Part shown: positions 27,041 to 40,100 of the stretch, piece by piece
Layout of the letters: every line of letters begins with the position of its first letter
How positions within the stretch are numbered: the stretch's first letter is position 1
Source of the DNA: Callaeas wilsoni
Lineage: Eukaryota; Chordata; Aves; Passeriformes; Callaeidae
NCBI GenBank assembly: GCA_013398955.1
Contig: VWPU01003235.1
Span: forward strand, 44,653-108,652
DNA length: 64,000 nt
Reading direction: 5' to 3'
Position numbers and translations under genes: made by a program
Notes under the pieces: model-generated
Told to the model about the DNA's origin: nothing
Seen by the model: only the letters and a program-made list of their open reading frames with translations
The model's database searches: none

Positions 27041-28389
27041 CACACATCTTTTTCACACACATCCTTTTCATACATAAGCTAATACTTCTGCAGAGTGATC
27101 TTAAAATGACACACCAGGCAATCATTTAACTGAGAACTTGATCCTGGATAAAAGTGAATCGTTTCCATCAAGTCTGTGCTTACCACTCTTTATCCATAGC
27201 TGAATCCAGCACAGTCCTTCTGATCTCAGTGGGGAGGATGGTCTCCATCTCAGCACACATGCTGCAAGTGCTGTTTGCAACCAAGAACAAGAGACTTTGG
27301 TTGTGTTTTTGTTTTTACTTTCTGTCCTTCCAGTACTTTCAATAATAGTAGATCTTTTCATTTGTGGATTGATTTTTTTTTTTCCCAGACAGGCAACATA
27401 TCTCCAATGAATCAGTGTTCCAGTACTGTGGCTTGGCTTCTGTTCAGTAAGGAGGACTTAGAGATCTTGCACAACACTGTAGGGGCTCCAGCATTCATGC
27501 TACTGACCTGCCAGAGTTCCCTGTTTCCTGCTCCTCTCAGTGCCATGGCCAGCGAGTAGGATCAGCCAGACTTCATATATGAAGCAGCTGTGTTCAGAGT
27601 AGGCAGAAGAGATGTGTCATGTAGCCTGAGTGTTAAATATTGGACAAGTTTAAGCACACTTTTAAAAATTTTATTTTCATATTTCCCATATCTTTTCATG
27701 TAGCCTTTATACCTTGACCAATATGTGCTACTCTTTATCTGTCTTTTATTTAAATATGTCCTGGATTCCAACTCCTTTGTCAGACTGTCTTTTCAACTGA
27801 GAACTATTACTTTTCCTGCTAAACTTCTCACAGGTGCGTAAATTTAGTCAGGTGCATTGTATCCTCAGTGCTATACATGTACCAACAACCACAGGAAACC
27901 CTGAAATCACAAATTTGAAAGTACTTGCACTCAAACAAGGCCAGAGATGCTGTGATATTTATCATTTTCTCTGTCTCAGTCAGGCTACATTTTGATTTTT
28001 CTCCAAAATGAAAGTCAAATCCTCAGCTTCATGATCTTTTCCATGTGTTTGAATTTGAAAAATAGAACATGTTTTTCCGGTCTTTCTTCCCCTTTTTAGA
28101 TTTAGCTGGTGGGGCTGGCCTATTTGACACTTCTAAGAAGTCTCATCCCCTGAAGCATCAGCATGTGTTTTTTTTCCTTTGACTCTCTATTACTCAGTCT
28201 CCAATATTTCATTCTGCCAGGTGCAACAAGCACGCTACTTTATCCGTCTTTTGAACATTTGCTTCTAATGTATGCTCGGCTACCTGGTGGTGTGTAGCTG
28301 ACACTGTCTTTAACATGCCTCGAATCCATCTGTCTGTTGGACCATATGGTTGTAATTTATTTGGCAGCCACGCTCCTAATCACAAATGG

Positions 28390-29520
28390 AGCATCCTCAA
28401 GTCTCTTCTATTCCAGGAGATGCAGTAGTTCCTCATTCCAGCACTAAGATCATTGGGAGATTCATTTCTCAGGCTTTCCCTTGCTGCTTTACAACCTCTT
28501 TGAGAGCCATCCTCAGCATTCAGCAGTTCTCCCTGGGGATGTCCAGCAATGCAAAGCCTTTATGCAAACCATAATGCCAGACACAATCATTTATAATTTT
28601 TCCTGTGACATACAGGCCCAAGTCATAGCCAGCTTCTGTCAGAGAAACATCTGTCCTTTCATTGTCTGAGCACCTGTGCTGGCTCTCTTCCTGTAAGTTG
28701 GAAATACTTCAGCCAATTGGTGAACCTATTGTAAGTTTGGGACAAGAAGGGTCCATTTCACAACCTGCTTTGTAGTCTAGACATTCTCTTGTGAGTTTAT
28801 TACTTTTGCATGTGACTTGTAGTCATATATGTTATATTCCTAACACACATCACTATATCTTCACTTATCTTAGACGATCATGCACAACTTCATAATCTTC
28901 TCAAGGTTTTATTCATTCCTGAATTTCCCTGAGGGTTAGCACATGTTAACAACCTGATTTGCATGTTTAGGCACTGTGGAGTTTTTATCTAAGTCGATAA
29001 GCTTGTGACACCATACCACTTTCCATCCCAAACTATCCCACTAAATCAGAGAGGGTTAGATCTGGTGCTTGCAATACTATCTTGCCAAAACTCTCTGTCC
29101 TTCCTCGAGATGATGGAGCAGGCCATCTCTTAAAGACTTACAGCCTTGAATGCTGAAGCTGAAGGAGGTGTGCTATTTGCTGACCACATGCCCTTTTCCT
29201 GCAGAGCAAGAGCTAGTGCCCCACGACACAATCTGAAACAGGATCCTAGCAGCAGCTGATCCACCAAGGTGCCTTTTAAGGCTGCCATCTGTCAACCCGA
29301 ACATAAAGTAACAGCAACTTTTCGTAGATCATTTTGCTAATACTTACAGTCCCCATTACACACCCCGTGTGAGGTATTCCCCCTCCATCATCATCTGAGC
29401 CACCTACAAACCAACCAACACACCCTTTAATTTTTTGGCTTTGTCACTTTTACAGTACCATCCAAAAAGAGTAGTTTCTGTGGTTTTGGTTTGGGAAGGA
29501 AGCCCTCATAGCCTTACATT
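28390..29520 (-). pseudogene. possible decayed coding sequence, unidentified (second patch)
   Basis: Minus-strand translation shows runs of 30-55 codons between stops, chained across frames with the same polarity as the 26.5-27.0 kb patch. One run around 28530-28700 contains the segment GYDLGLYVTGKIINDCVWHY. Upstream, about 29000-29460 reads through with scattered stops. If the two patches belong together, the original coding unit spanned roughly 3 kb without introns, which would fit a retroelement or retrocopy. No catalytic motif, zinc knuckle or poly(A) tail was recognised. The identification is inference and weak. Confidence 0.2.
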
Positions 29521-31284
29521 GCTTTTTCTTCCTCTATTAAAAAATCAAAGACAGAGACAGCGATGGAGAGAGATCCTGACCTTCTCCACTTTGTTCAGCT
29601 GAGGTAGTGGCCGCTTGGTTATCCCAGGGTTTGATGTGACTCTTACGAGCCTTTCCTGACAGCAGATGCATCACCAGGTGTGTCACAGGTGCCTCTTTGC
29701 ATGCCATAGCTGACTTGGTGGGAGGCATATAGATTTGAAGCGTGAATTGCTAACTTCCAGTTATTTCCAATCTATTTTATAGTAATGTACGAGGAGATAA
29801 GTGCTCCTATTTCAAAACAAAGTTATCTTGGTGCTTCCACCTTCCTCGCATTCAGAGAAGGAAACAGTGATCCTTCAAACCCCTAGTCCTGCCTGGGAGC
29901 TTATCTTTCTCACTTCACTTAACTTTGAAGCCCACCCAGAAATGCCAAATCTGATGCCAGTGATAAATGTGGGTAGTGGGCAATCAACAGCTGAGATAAA
30001 AAAGTCCATCCTCTAACAGACAGGCTTTACTGGAACATACACAACTATGCAGAGCTAGGCAGCGATATGTAGCCGGTGTTAATAAACTCTCACTGGTCTG
30101 TCGGCCAGATGTCCTGTGAGTCATGAGACTGGAGATGCTCTACAGCAGACATCATGCAGATTCAACTCCTCAAAGTTCAAAGCATTCACAAGTTCAAAGC
30201 ATCCACAACTCCTCTGTTCTGTTCACCTTTTACAAATTTTTTTCCAGTTCTTTGTTTAAAGCTGGTAATGCCTCATCTTACCTCAGCGGTCACTTTTCCT
30301 CCCTGAGCTGTTGCATTCCTTTCTTTATCTTTCCAAGAAGCCCTTTTTATTTTTTCTTTCCTTATCTCCCGTTTTGCTTATGGAGTCTTAGATAATGCAA
30401 AGGCAACAGCTACTCTTGTTCCTGAGGAGAGGGAGAGGAGGGAACGTTCAACCATAAAATGATTATGTCAGCTGTTACTTGTGCTGGCTACAGGCTACTT
30501 GGCCTGCAGTCTACTGACTTAAAATAAATTACAGACTAATTTAAATTTAGCTTTTAATTGTTTAAATCTAGTCACACTAACTCATCACTAGTAATTCTTT
30601 GCTTCTTCAATATTTCAACAGATATCAATGCCTTTTAAAATCCAAGCAAATTGTGGCTATGAATTCTGCTTATCTGTTTTTCTGTTGAAGTATTTAAAAT
30701 ATTCTAGCTCTACAGATGCAAGATTTTCCTTTATGTAACCATCATTCATGCTCTGTCATATAATGTCATCTGGATGCATTATAACTATTTCTAGCTAGCA
30801 TTTCATCCAGTTTATCTAATATAATTTTATTGACTTTTCTAGGATCATCCCCAAATTTGCTACTATTCTCTTTCATAATGTAGTGGTTTTAATCAGTTGC
30901 AGTTTCAGTCCAGGTCATGTGTTATTGCAGGAAGCTTTAACCATATCCTCATTACTGGATGTCTTGCCATTTCCTGAGTGTTCCCTCAGAGTCCTGGAGG
31001 TATTTTGCCACTGCCTTTGAAAAATTGTTCCTTGACAGAATTCCATCTTTACCTGACACAAGTAAGATCAATGTAGTGAACTCCCTGACACCTTCTGAAG
31101 AGGGGACCTATACAAAGAAATTATTCAGGTTTTTGGCGTCCTGTTCATCTGTCATAAGCATTTGTTATTCTTCAAAAGCTGGCAAAAACCATCACTTCCT
31201 TTATGGGTTTGCTGTTCTTGATATACTTAAAAGTTTCTTGTTGTTTGTGCTAATGTCTCCATAGAGTGATTCACTATATCCCAT

Positions 31285-32208
31285 TTAAATAGGAGAAAAA
31301 TGAGACTTTAATTAGTATATACTCCAGACAACACAAGGAAACAATTCAAATATGTAAACATATGTTAAAAAACATGGAAAAAAGGAACAGGATTAGAAAC
31401 AGTTGACATGGATTTACCAAAGGCAAATTCTGCCTGACTAACATGATAGCTTTGTACAGTGAAGTGATTGGCACAGTGGGCAAGAAGAAAGCAGTAGGAT
31501 AATTTATACAAAGACTTTACCAAGGTCTTCCTCTTATGCTCATCTGCAGCCAAGTTGGTGAGATATTGGCTGGATAAGCGGATAAAGAAAAGAAAATAGT
31601 CTGGATCACCAGGCTAAAAGGGTTGTGATCGGTGGTACAAAGCCCAGCCAGCAGCTCATTACCAGTGTCATCCCTTAGAGACTGATACTGGAGCTAATAC
31701 TGTTCATAAAAGACTCAGAAGCCTCTCAGTAAATGCAGACATGATCAAACTGAGTGGAGCAGTTAATATGCTGCAGGTAGAGCTGCTATGCAGACTTCAA
31801 CTGCTTTGAGAAGAGGGCTGGCAGGAATCTTACGAAGTTCATAGAAGCCAAATGCCAAATCTTTGCAACAATACTGAGAAATAGTACAATCTGGGTAAAC
31901 AAAGAAAGTGGTAAAAAAAGGAAGTTTTGCCAAAAAGGACTTTGGTGCTTTGGTAAGCAGTACAATGAACACCATCAACACGTTAGTCTGTTCTAACAGG
32001 AGTGTAGCCAGCAGGTTGCATCAAGTGGTTCTTCCTCAATTTGGCATTCACAAGGTCATGTCTGGAGCACTATGTCCAGTAGGTGTTGCCAGTCCAAGAA
32101 AAACATGGACATAGTGAGCAAGGCCAGTAAAGGGCTGTCAATATGGTCAGGGCTGGAGCACGAGACACATGAGAACATGATGAGAAACCTGGCTTCAGTC
32201 TGCCTGGA
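31285..32208 (+). mobile_element. old CR1 retrotransposon, 5' segment (interrupted by LTR)
   Basis: From about 31390 the plus strand carries a decayed CR1 ORF2: catggatttaccaaaggcaaattctgcctgac is the conserved [13 protein letters not shown] block, followed at a distance by remnants of the C-terminal region (caaggccagtaaagggctgtcaatatgg). Stops and indels are frequent, so the copy is much older than the one at 62.9 kb. The copy is cut at CTGGA (32204-32208), where an LTR has inserted, and resumes after 32855. The 5' truncation point is approximate. Confidence 0.8.
32204..32208. repeat. 5-bp target-site duplication, left copy (CTGGA)
   Basis: CTGGA directly precedes the TG start of the LTR and is repeated exactly after its CA end at 32851-32855. 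Removing the LTR and one copy restores a continuous CR1 text (ctgcctggacaaaggcacactggagca) that parallels the undisturbed CR1 copy near 42760-42787. Confidence 0.85.
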
Positions 32209-32850
32209 TGTCTTGGGGTGATTCTATGACAATGCTGTATTCCTCATCGCCCGCTTGATCTCTAGTGTACCTTTAAATTGCAAAGGGGAGAGAGAAGCCG
32301 AGAGAACTCTTCAAAGCGGCTACCTTGACCTTGTAATTAGAATGTTTGCCTTCTTTTCTCTCCCGATCTGACAGCATTTGTTGGTTAGAAGAGTTTTGCT
32401 CTCCAGCTTCTTCGGCTTTCAGCAGAGAAGGGACTGTGATCTGCCTCAGGGGCTTCTGTTCGTTTTTGGACTGGTTTTGGCTTGCTTTTCATCCAAGACC
32501 AGCTACCATCTCCAGACCTGCTCAGCGGGACCCTCCAAGGGGGATCGTCGGACCCTGCCTGGCCCGGCTCAGCCCAGCATAGGACTGCAGGTTTTACCTA
32601 CAGAAAGAACTCTAAAATCCATAGTCCTCTTTTAGGGGACAGGGGAGGGGGTTTCAATATCCTTTTTGCCCCATGACAGCGGGGGACTCTGTTTGTTAAA
32701 TAAATAGTTTTTTCCACTTTCACTCGAGAAAATATTTTCCCAAATCCGTGGGGGAGGTGCTGCCGGGGCCTGCTTGCCTGGCAGGAAGGAGAGAGAGAGG
32801 GACGCCCCTCTCAGGTTGTTTCCTCCTGGATTTGTGTCCAAACCGGCACA
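32209..32850 (+). mobile_element. solo LTR (642 bp) nested in CR1
   Basis: The unit begins TGTCTTGGGGTG and ends AACCGGCACA, so it has the TG...CA ends of a retroviral LTR. It is flanked by a perfect 5-bp direct repeat. An AATAAA poly(A) signal sits at 32699-32704 and gives plus orientation. The sequence is GC-richer than its surroundings. There is no internal retroviral region, so this is a recombined solo LTR. A 5-bp duplication is usual for ERVL-type integrases and also occurs in class I elements, so class is inferred rather than shown. The two target copies remain identical, so the insertion is likely younger than the decayed CR1 around it. Confidence 0.85.
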
Positions 32851-32855
32851 CTGGA
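32851..32855. repeat. 5-bp target-site duplication, right copy (CTGGA)
   Basis: Exact repeat of 32204-32208 directly after the CA end of the LTR. Confidence 0.85.
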
Positions 32856-33125
32856 CAAAGGCACACTGGAGCATTTTACTGCTATCTTCAGCTACCTGAT
32901 GGGCAAGTACAGAGGAGATGCAGCAACTCTTTTCTCCAAGGTGAACAGAGAGGTGACCAAAGGCAGCAGACACAAGCTGGAACATACAAAATTCCCATTA
33001 AATATTTGGATAACCTCTTCTATTACTGGGCCGTCAAATACTGGACCCTAAGGGTTTATGGATCCTCCAACTTTGGAGCTGTTCAAAACTTTACTAGACA
33101 TTGCTAAATAAGTTGATCTATTTGG
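32856..33125 (+). mobile_element. old CR1 retrotransposon, 3' segment (after LTR)
   Basis: CR1 text resumes with caaaggcacactggagcattttactgctatcttcagctacctgatgg and continues through the end of ORF2 and the 3' UTR. It aligns base by base with the second copy at 42770-43065, including cagctacctgatgg, gcagacacaa.ctg.aacat and ggagctgttca. The 8-bp tail is not recognisable, so the 3' boundary is approximate. Confidence 0.8.
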
Positions 33126-35971
33126 GCCTCCTTCAAGACTTCATTCCAACTTCCATCTGTAAACATTATACATCCACCTTGGTAAGTCCCAGGCTGCTTC
33201 CACCTTCTCTGAGATTCTTCTTTGCAATCAAAAGTTCCCAAATGACTCCTGTTCCTGCTACATGAAATTTTTTGCATTGACACCTGTGCTATAAATAAAC
33301 TGGAAGGGCTGAGAGGATGCACCCCATTAATAGGATTCAACAGCTTCTGTGAATCAAATTATTTCTCTGAGTCAGAAGCTGGGCATTTCTCAGCACCTGG
33401 CATTTCTGGTTGTTACATATAGCACCAATATATATGGTACCTAAGCTACAGATGGTTCAGGTATGTCTTCCCTAAAGCAATCATATTTCATAGCTGATAT
33501 TTAAGCCTAACCTACACCCCTTCCCATTATTAGTGGTCAGTAGGAGGAGGATAGTTTTAGGACTTCTCCTTCCCACAGATCCGATCACATTCAGATCCTC
33601 TCTTGTCTTTGGAAATTTTTCTCTCAGGCAGCCCAGCATGACTGCTGAGTGACTGAATTTCCACTTTGGTAACTGAGAACATTGACTGTTGTGTTCCATC
33701 CATTCTCCCTCTGCTTTTATGAGAGGAGACAGCAACACTGTGTAGCCCCTATAATTTACACAAGTTGGGCTGGGGGGTTTTTCTCCACAATAAATTATAT
33801 TAACACAACACCTGTTAATTCTCCTACATTTTTGAAGGGAAAGAAGTAGATTTGCCATTTATACTTAGACTTACGCATTGTCCGAAACAAAATAAAACAA
33901 ACAGAAAAATCATTTTTTCAAGTCCCTTTCAAGTTAGCATTACAATTAACTAAAAAATTGTCTCCAGACTTGAAGAAGGGACAGAAGCTATCCAAATAGA
34001 GTAAACAAGTAGCTTTCTCTGTAGTGGAGCACACGACACCCTACTGGTTTACATCTTAAGGGGGAGCCTTCCACTGGGATTCTTTGATGTCTTTTAAAGA
34101 CAGCAGACTTCCCTTTGGCAAGGTCCTTAAAAGGGCTTCTTTCCTCTACAAGGATTTCTATTTGTTCACAGATGTTGAAGAACACAGTGACCATAAGACT
34201 TCTATCCCTTCATTAAATTTCATAGAAATTGGTCAGACAAACATTAAGGCACTAAGGTAGCTGTATTCATATGCCTTCACAAATATAATACACATACATG
34301 TTTATGCCCATTACCAGATTAAGTCTTATTTCCTCAAGCAAGAAAAATAAGATATCTTCACAGAAAAATGCAAAAAAAAAGCCCCATGAATAACACTCAT
34401 CCTCAGTACTTTCATTATAAAAGTTTTTTCAAACAATAATTAGAGAGCAATTATTAATAATTCATTAAAGCAGACTACCAACCAACTACTAACAGAGGTG
34501 GCTCACAACTATAATATAAGAGTCCAGAAAAAAAAAAAAAAAAAAAAGCAAGGTAAATCACCACCTTTTATTTATGTTATTCATACTTTTCCAATTATGA
34601 AAACCCATTTTGGGGATGATGATCCCAGCAGGATTATAAAGGGTCTGTGTCAACACTTCCAGCTGTTCCAGCTCTCCCCAACAAACACATAGAGTCTCAA
34701 TTAAGGAATGTTCCTTACAATCGCCCCCACTTTCAGCTCCCCACCTAGCTGAAGAGGACTCCAGTACCTCCGTGACCAAGGACAATATAAGACAGGCCAT
34801 GGCACTACCTGTGCATGATACCAAACTCATACTTCTATCTCTGCCTGCAAGGTAAGTATTAAAAATAGTTGGAAACATTGACAGCTCTAAGTCAAAATTT
34901 CATGGGAGGCTTCTTAAGCTGGCTGTGTTTTCACTCAGAATTTCCAGTCTTCTCTGCACCTGTGCAAGTAAGCAGCCCATCACACCCAGCCACCAGCACA
35001 TCTTCTCCCACCACCTGCTTGCTGCCCCAGCCTTTTGCCCCTAGTACCTTGGGACCATCCACCTTACTCAGTGGAGACTGTGGGTAGTGACATCCATCGG
35101 AACCAGGCCTACTGCTGCACAGGGCTGAAAGGTTAGCTTCTTCTCTGTGTAAAATGGAAAAAGCTGAAGGTCCTGAAGCCCATTCCAGTAGTAAAACTTA
35201 AACTGATATACAAACCGACACAGACATATTTGCAGACACACACTGCAGATATGTACTGTGGATTCTTGCTGTGGATCTTAAGTCAGATCCACTTAAACCC
35301 AGCTTGCATCTCTTTGTCTGTACTGATATCTATCAATCCAACCCAAGATTCAGCCAATGTTTGCAGGTAAATTTCCACAGTGTGACTTAAAATTGGCTTG
35401 GTTAAACTCAGGTAGGTTTTGAGGCTAGAACAGGCATAAATTACTAGTATGATCTTTCCAACTGCCAGAGTAAAAAAATTATATATTCTAAAGAATACTA
35501 ATCATCTGAAAGAATTCTAAAATTATTCTAAGTGAAAATTATCATCTCTATGGGAGATGAAAGTTATAGAGGCAAGCTTCATTAAAATGCATAATTAGGT
35601 ACAGGAAATACAAAAGACTGATCATAAAGCAGCACAAACTAAAGCCCTGAACTACTGAAAGTATTCCTGAAGGATTAACCTAGAGTCTTAAAAAGGTGAT
35701 TTGGATTTGATCAAGAGATTTTAAACCCGTGAAGAAAATGAGTAAAATTTAGGCTGAAGTTATGCCAATGGGAGCTTGGTAACTTAAGTGTTGTAAGAAA
35801 TGTTCTACATTTATAATATACAGGGAAATTTGCACATTGGCATTCAGGATGAAAGATGAAATTTCACTTATATATATCTGTTTTTCTGTAATTTCATAGC
35901 ATGAAGGGTGTTTTCCCTCCAACCTTCCTTCTATCCATCAGCTCCCACTCCCTCAAGTCAATACCAAAATT
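33126..35971. other. unique sequence, no gene recognised
   Basis: AT-rich sequence with short chance open frames only. A pure A20 run lies at 34528-34547 and is listed separately. No exon, RNA gene or known repeat family is recognised. Confidence 0.45.
34528..34547 (+). repeat. poly(A) run of 20
   Basis: Twenty consecutive A residues. The upstream sequence is AT-rich and does not look like a transcript copy, so it cannot be called a processed-pseudogene tail. Confidence 0.85.
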
Positions 35972-37137
35972 TCACAAAATCACAGAATGGTCAGATGGGA
36001 AAAGACCACAGTAGGTCATCTGGTCCAGCCTCCCTGCCCAAGCAGGGCCATCCTAGAGCACAGGGCACAGGATGGTGTCCAGATGGTTCTTGAATATCTC
36101 CAGTGAGGGAGACCCCACAATCTCTCTGGGCAACCTATTCCAGTGCTTGGTCACCTGCACAATAAAGTTTTTCCTCATGTTCAGGTGGAATTCCCTGTGC
36201 ATCATCTTCTTCCCATTGCCTCTTGTCCTATTGCTTGGCACCACCGAGAAGAGCCTGGATCCATCCTCTTGACACTCTCCCTTCAGAGACTGATAGACAT
36301 TGATGAGATCTCTCAAGTGCCTCTTCTCAAGGCCGAACAGGCCCAACTCTCTCAGCTTTTCTTCATAAGAGATGTTTCAGTCCCCTCATGACCTTTGTAG
36401 CCCTCCTCTGCACCCACTCCAGTAGCTCCATGTCTCTCTTGTATTGTGGACCCCAGAACTGGACAGAGCACTCCAGATGTGGTCTCACTAGGGCTGAGTA
36501 GAGGGGCAGGATCACCTCCCTTGACCTGCTGGCAATGCTCTTCCTAGTGCACCTCAGGATACCTTTGGCCTTATTGGCCACAAGGGCACTGCTGGGTTAT
36601 GGATGGCTTGTTGTCCCCCAGGCCCTTCTCTGCAGAGCTGCTTCCAGCAGGTCACCCCCAGCCTGTACTGGTGCCTGGGGTTATTCCTCCCCAGGTGCAG
36701 GACCCTGCATTCAGCTTCGTTGAGTTTCAGATGGTTCTTCTCTGTCCATCTCTCCAGCCTGTCGAGGTCCTTCTGAAGGGGTCACAGCACTCTGAGGTAT
36801 CGGCCACTCCTCCCAGCCTTGTGTTGTCAGGGAACTTGCTGAGGAGGCCTCAGCCTCTTCATCCAAGTTATTGATGAAAAGTTAAACAATACTGGGCCCG
36901 GTACTGAACCTTGGGGGACACCACCAGTGGCAGGCCTCCAAGTAGACCCTGTGCCACTGATTACAACCCTCAGGGATCTGCTGTTCAGCCAGTTCTCAAA
37001 ACACATCTCTGTCCACTCACCCAGTCCACATTTCCTGAGTTTCCCTGTGGGGATGTTGTGAGAGACAGTGTCAAAAGCCTTGCTGAAGCTGAGATAGACA
37101 ATATCCCTCCCTCTCCCCTCATCCATCCAGGTACTTG
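35972..37137 (-). mobile_element. CR1 retrotransposon, 3' fragment with part of the RT domain
   Basis: The plus strand starts TCACAAAATCACAGAATGG, a CR1 3' tail of the CACAGAAT subtype. It continues through the 3' UTR (ggtcatctggtccagcctccctgc) and into ORF2 in reverse. It extends into the reverse-transcriptase region and stops about 37137 (gatagacaatatccctccc, then tccatccagg). At about 1.17 kb it is one of the longest CR1 copies in the window. Divergence is moderate, and the tail subtype differs from the TCATAGAAT copies at 0.35, 1.0 and 43.6 kb, pointing to a different CR1 subfamily. Confidence 0.93.
36053..37137 (-). pseudogene. CR1 ORF2 (reverse transcriptase) remnant
   Basis: Three minus-strand frames carry ORF2 text in order. 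The stretch 36827-37137 holds RT blocks (ISFSKAFDTVSHN-like at the 5' side, then GVPQGSVPGPVLFN). The stretch 36363-36581 holds the block [22 protein letters not shown]. The stretch 36053-36346 holds the C-terminus ([20 protein letters not shown], then [20 protein letters not shown]). The frames are broken by frameshifts at about 36350 and 36600-36830, and the catalytic Asp-Asp box segment is deleted or out of frame. The endonuclease and N-terminal RT parts are absent through 5' truncation, so no activity is possible. Confidence 0.88.
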
Positions 37138-40100
37138 TTTCATTGTAGAATTCCATTCTTTTTCCTTTGAAAAATCTAGGGCAAGAGAAGTAATAAAAAG
37201 AAGCTGCACTGCTGTATTCGTGCCTCAGTGCATGTTGCTGTGTTATTATTCTACTCTTTCTTCTCATGAATTCTCTGTTATCTAACTTTCTAGCATTTGA
37301 TAGGCATCTATGTCACCATGAAAGCAACTATTAGGACTAGGACACATTCTTGTTTTGTAATGTGCCTACCAGATTCTAAAGGCTTATAAAAGTGTGAATG
37401 ATAATATTGTACAGCCATGCCTGACACTTTATCCTAAATCCTTACCACCTATGGGCAATAGTACAAGCCTGGGAAGTTAGCAGGGAGTTTGGTGAGCCAA
37501 TGAACATAAGTACCATCTTTAGCTGAGCTGTTTACAGAACTGTAACTTCAGTCAGGGCTCAGCTGAAAACATCTTTGACTCTCAAACTAAAACAAAGCCC
37601 ACAAAAATTAGCTCAGACAACAAAAGTTCCAGAAGAGCGATCACAATTAAAGGCTCAGATACCATTTCCCAAGCTAAATTAAATGCTACAAAGATACTTG
37701 GGAAAGGTTAGGATACAACCATTTATTACTCATAACATATTAGTATTTATTTCCACCTGCATTTTTTTCTTTTTGGAATAATAGTGATGCAGTTAAACAA
37801 AGCATGGTCTATAGACAGTTTAGCTGATCCTGCAGATTTTTTCAGTGGTAATATCACTGCCTATCCCACTTTTGGGGTTTAGAACCACTTTTATTAAACT
37901 ACTATTCGACTAGTTTGAATTTATTAATTTCATTTCCCAGATTAACTTCTCCAGAGCATTTCAGTAAGGAAAGACTTCTTTTTAAGCAGCTAAACTCCAG
38001 TCCTTACTGTTGTCCGTGTCACAGAAGCACAAGTCACTGCGTAACCCTGAAGAGTTGCCGGTAGCACATGGAGAGCAGTACGGGTCGACACCAAGTTACC
38101 CACAGGGTGCTCTTTCCTTGAGGCTGTGGTGCAGGTGCCAGGAGCCAGGAGGCTCTGCATATATTTGCCTCACCTCAGTAACACAGGGGCTTTTTTCTTT
38201 CCCTGGACTACACATACATGTTGTACTCCAAAGCATACTTCACTGAGTGCCATTTTGCTGTTAGCTTCTCATCCACATGCACCCCAGCCGGGACCAAGGT
38301 TGCCACCAGGTAGGACTGCAGCAGCAGCATTAGGTTGGTCAGTGGTCCTGGCACTCACAATAAAATGTTGCACTGTCTCTGTCACAGCCCATAAATCCTT
38401 GCAAAGCACATGCACATCTGCACTGAGCTCTGAGAGTACACGCTTGGGTGTTACAGGAGTGTCTTTTCACACTGTTACACTGGACAGTGAGATGCTGTAT
38501 TTGATTTTTTTTTTTCCTTATACTCAGTCAAAAGATGTTCACTCTGCCAGTTGTTTAATATTCTCTTAATAAGAATATTTCTGTTTTTGACTAAAAGTGA
38601 GCAATTTCAACCTGCTGCACAGTTATCCTTTTCTATTACATACATGTATTAGGTCTAATTTGCAAATATATATAAAAATTCTTTGGAGATGAAAATCGTG
38701 CTTATCTTAAACTACACCATACACTCCACATACAATATTTTTCTAAGAATTGGTCTGTACTTCCCTCCCCATCATTTATTAATAGGCTTACCATCTGTAT
38801 TCATCTTTAAATTCCACCAATTAATATTCTCAAGCCTGGAAACACTGTGGGTACAGCTTTCATAATGTGCAAAATCTGATATGCAATTCATTTTACACTG
38901 AGGAATTTAACTCAATAGCAAAGAGATTGTTAGAACAGATTTGTTGCAAAGACTTAAAATAAATTGATTTAGTTGGATGAGACAACTTTCACAGGCATTC
39001 ATTCAAACACTAAACTTCACTAGCTGCACAGAGTTAACAAATGTGCTACAAAGCTCTTCAACTCCCACACAAGCTGACTCACACTAGATAACAAAACTAT
39101 TAGTTCTTGAAAGAACTCTATATTTTTCTTTATTGTTCCAATGACTTCCCCCATTTTGAGTGGCACAATTTCAGAAGTGTACACTATAAAGAAAGTGATG
39201 TTTGGAGATGGATTGGTGACCAGGTTATAAATGAAGGAAAATAGCCCTGGTGACAAGTAGTTTATGTCACCACCCTAGATGCAAAATTCATCCGAAACTC
39301 AGTAATTTATCCAGCTGTATCCATTACTTTTCCCACCAGCTAGCAGCCCATCCAAAGCAAGCACAACCATTGCTGTTCAGTTCCTTCTTTTCACTGCATC
39401 CCTCTTGTCTCATCCTTTTTTTCTTGCTGCTGTCATTTCATAACTTGTGCCACATGCCCTCTGTTAATTTGCCCACACTACTCATTTGTGGGTCTATGTG
39501 CCATTTCATGTGACTCGCAAGCTTTCTTATAATACTTTTTAATCTCAATTCCTCCAGAGTGAAGGAGTTTTTTTTTCTGATGGATCTATACAGACCTGTC
39601 AAATGTGAATCTGAAGTCAATGGCTCATAAATATCAAATTTAGATCAGATATATCTTCATTTTAATTTTGATTTGTTTCTATTTTTTATTGCTATTCTCA
39701 ACAAGAGTCCCTACAGTTATTTCCACAAACATTATTTCTTTGCTTTGTGTAACACATCTGAATGTATTTTTACTAAAAGCAGTGACTTGCAAAGTAGGTA
39801 ACACAAATGCAGCCTTGTGTTTTCTTTCTATTTTGTCGAAATTAGGTCCAAATATAGATAAGTAATGAAAACAAAATAACAAAATCCCTGAGTGTTCTTG
39901 TCTTTTAGGCTGTGGCCAAGCTGGGGCACCTTGAAGCACTTCCAATCTCCTTGGGCTGTAATATGCACTTCAGAAATTTGGACTTGGACAAAAGGCAGGC
40001 ACACACACCAGCTCCTTCACCCTGACATCCCCTATTTTTCCTGGAGTGAAAGCCAGAATACATGAGTCAGATCTACCCATGACCTGAACCTTCAGGGGAT

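Larger units (their letters stand above)
18440..31284. other. unique sequence, no gene identified
   Basis: About 12.8 kb. A GC-rich patch (18.44-18.62 kb) follows the LTR and another GC-richer patch lies at 19.6-20.0 kb. The rest is AT-rich. No CR1 or LTR is recognised. An AATAAA at 30081-30086 followed by ctctcactggtctg resembles an LTR R-U5 border, but no TATA element or LTR ends could be placed. Two minus-strand patches that read like decayed coding sequence are listed separately. Confidence 0.4.

Noticed and set aside
30040..30125. AATAAA (30081-30086) followed by LTR-like R-U5 wording
   Set aside because: No TATA element, TG/CA ends or target duplication could be placed, and its strand is opposite to the nearby coding-like patches.
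34528..34547. A20 run as tail of a processed pseudogene
   Set aside because: Upstream DNA is AT-rich intergenic sequence with no transcript-like or coding content and no target duplication seen.
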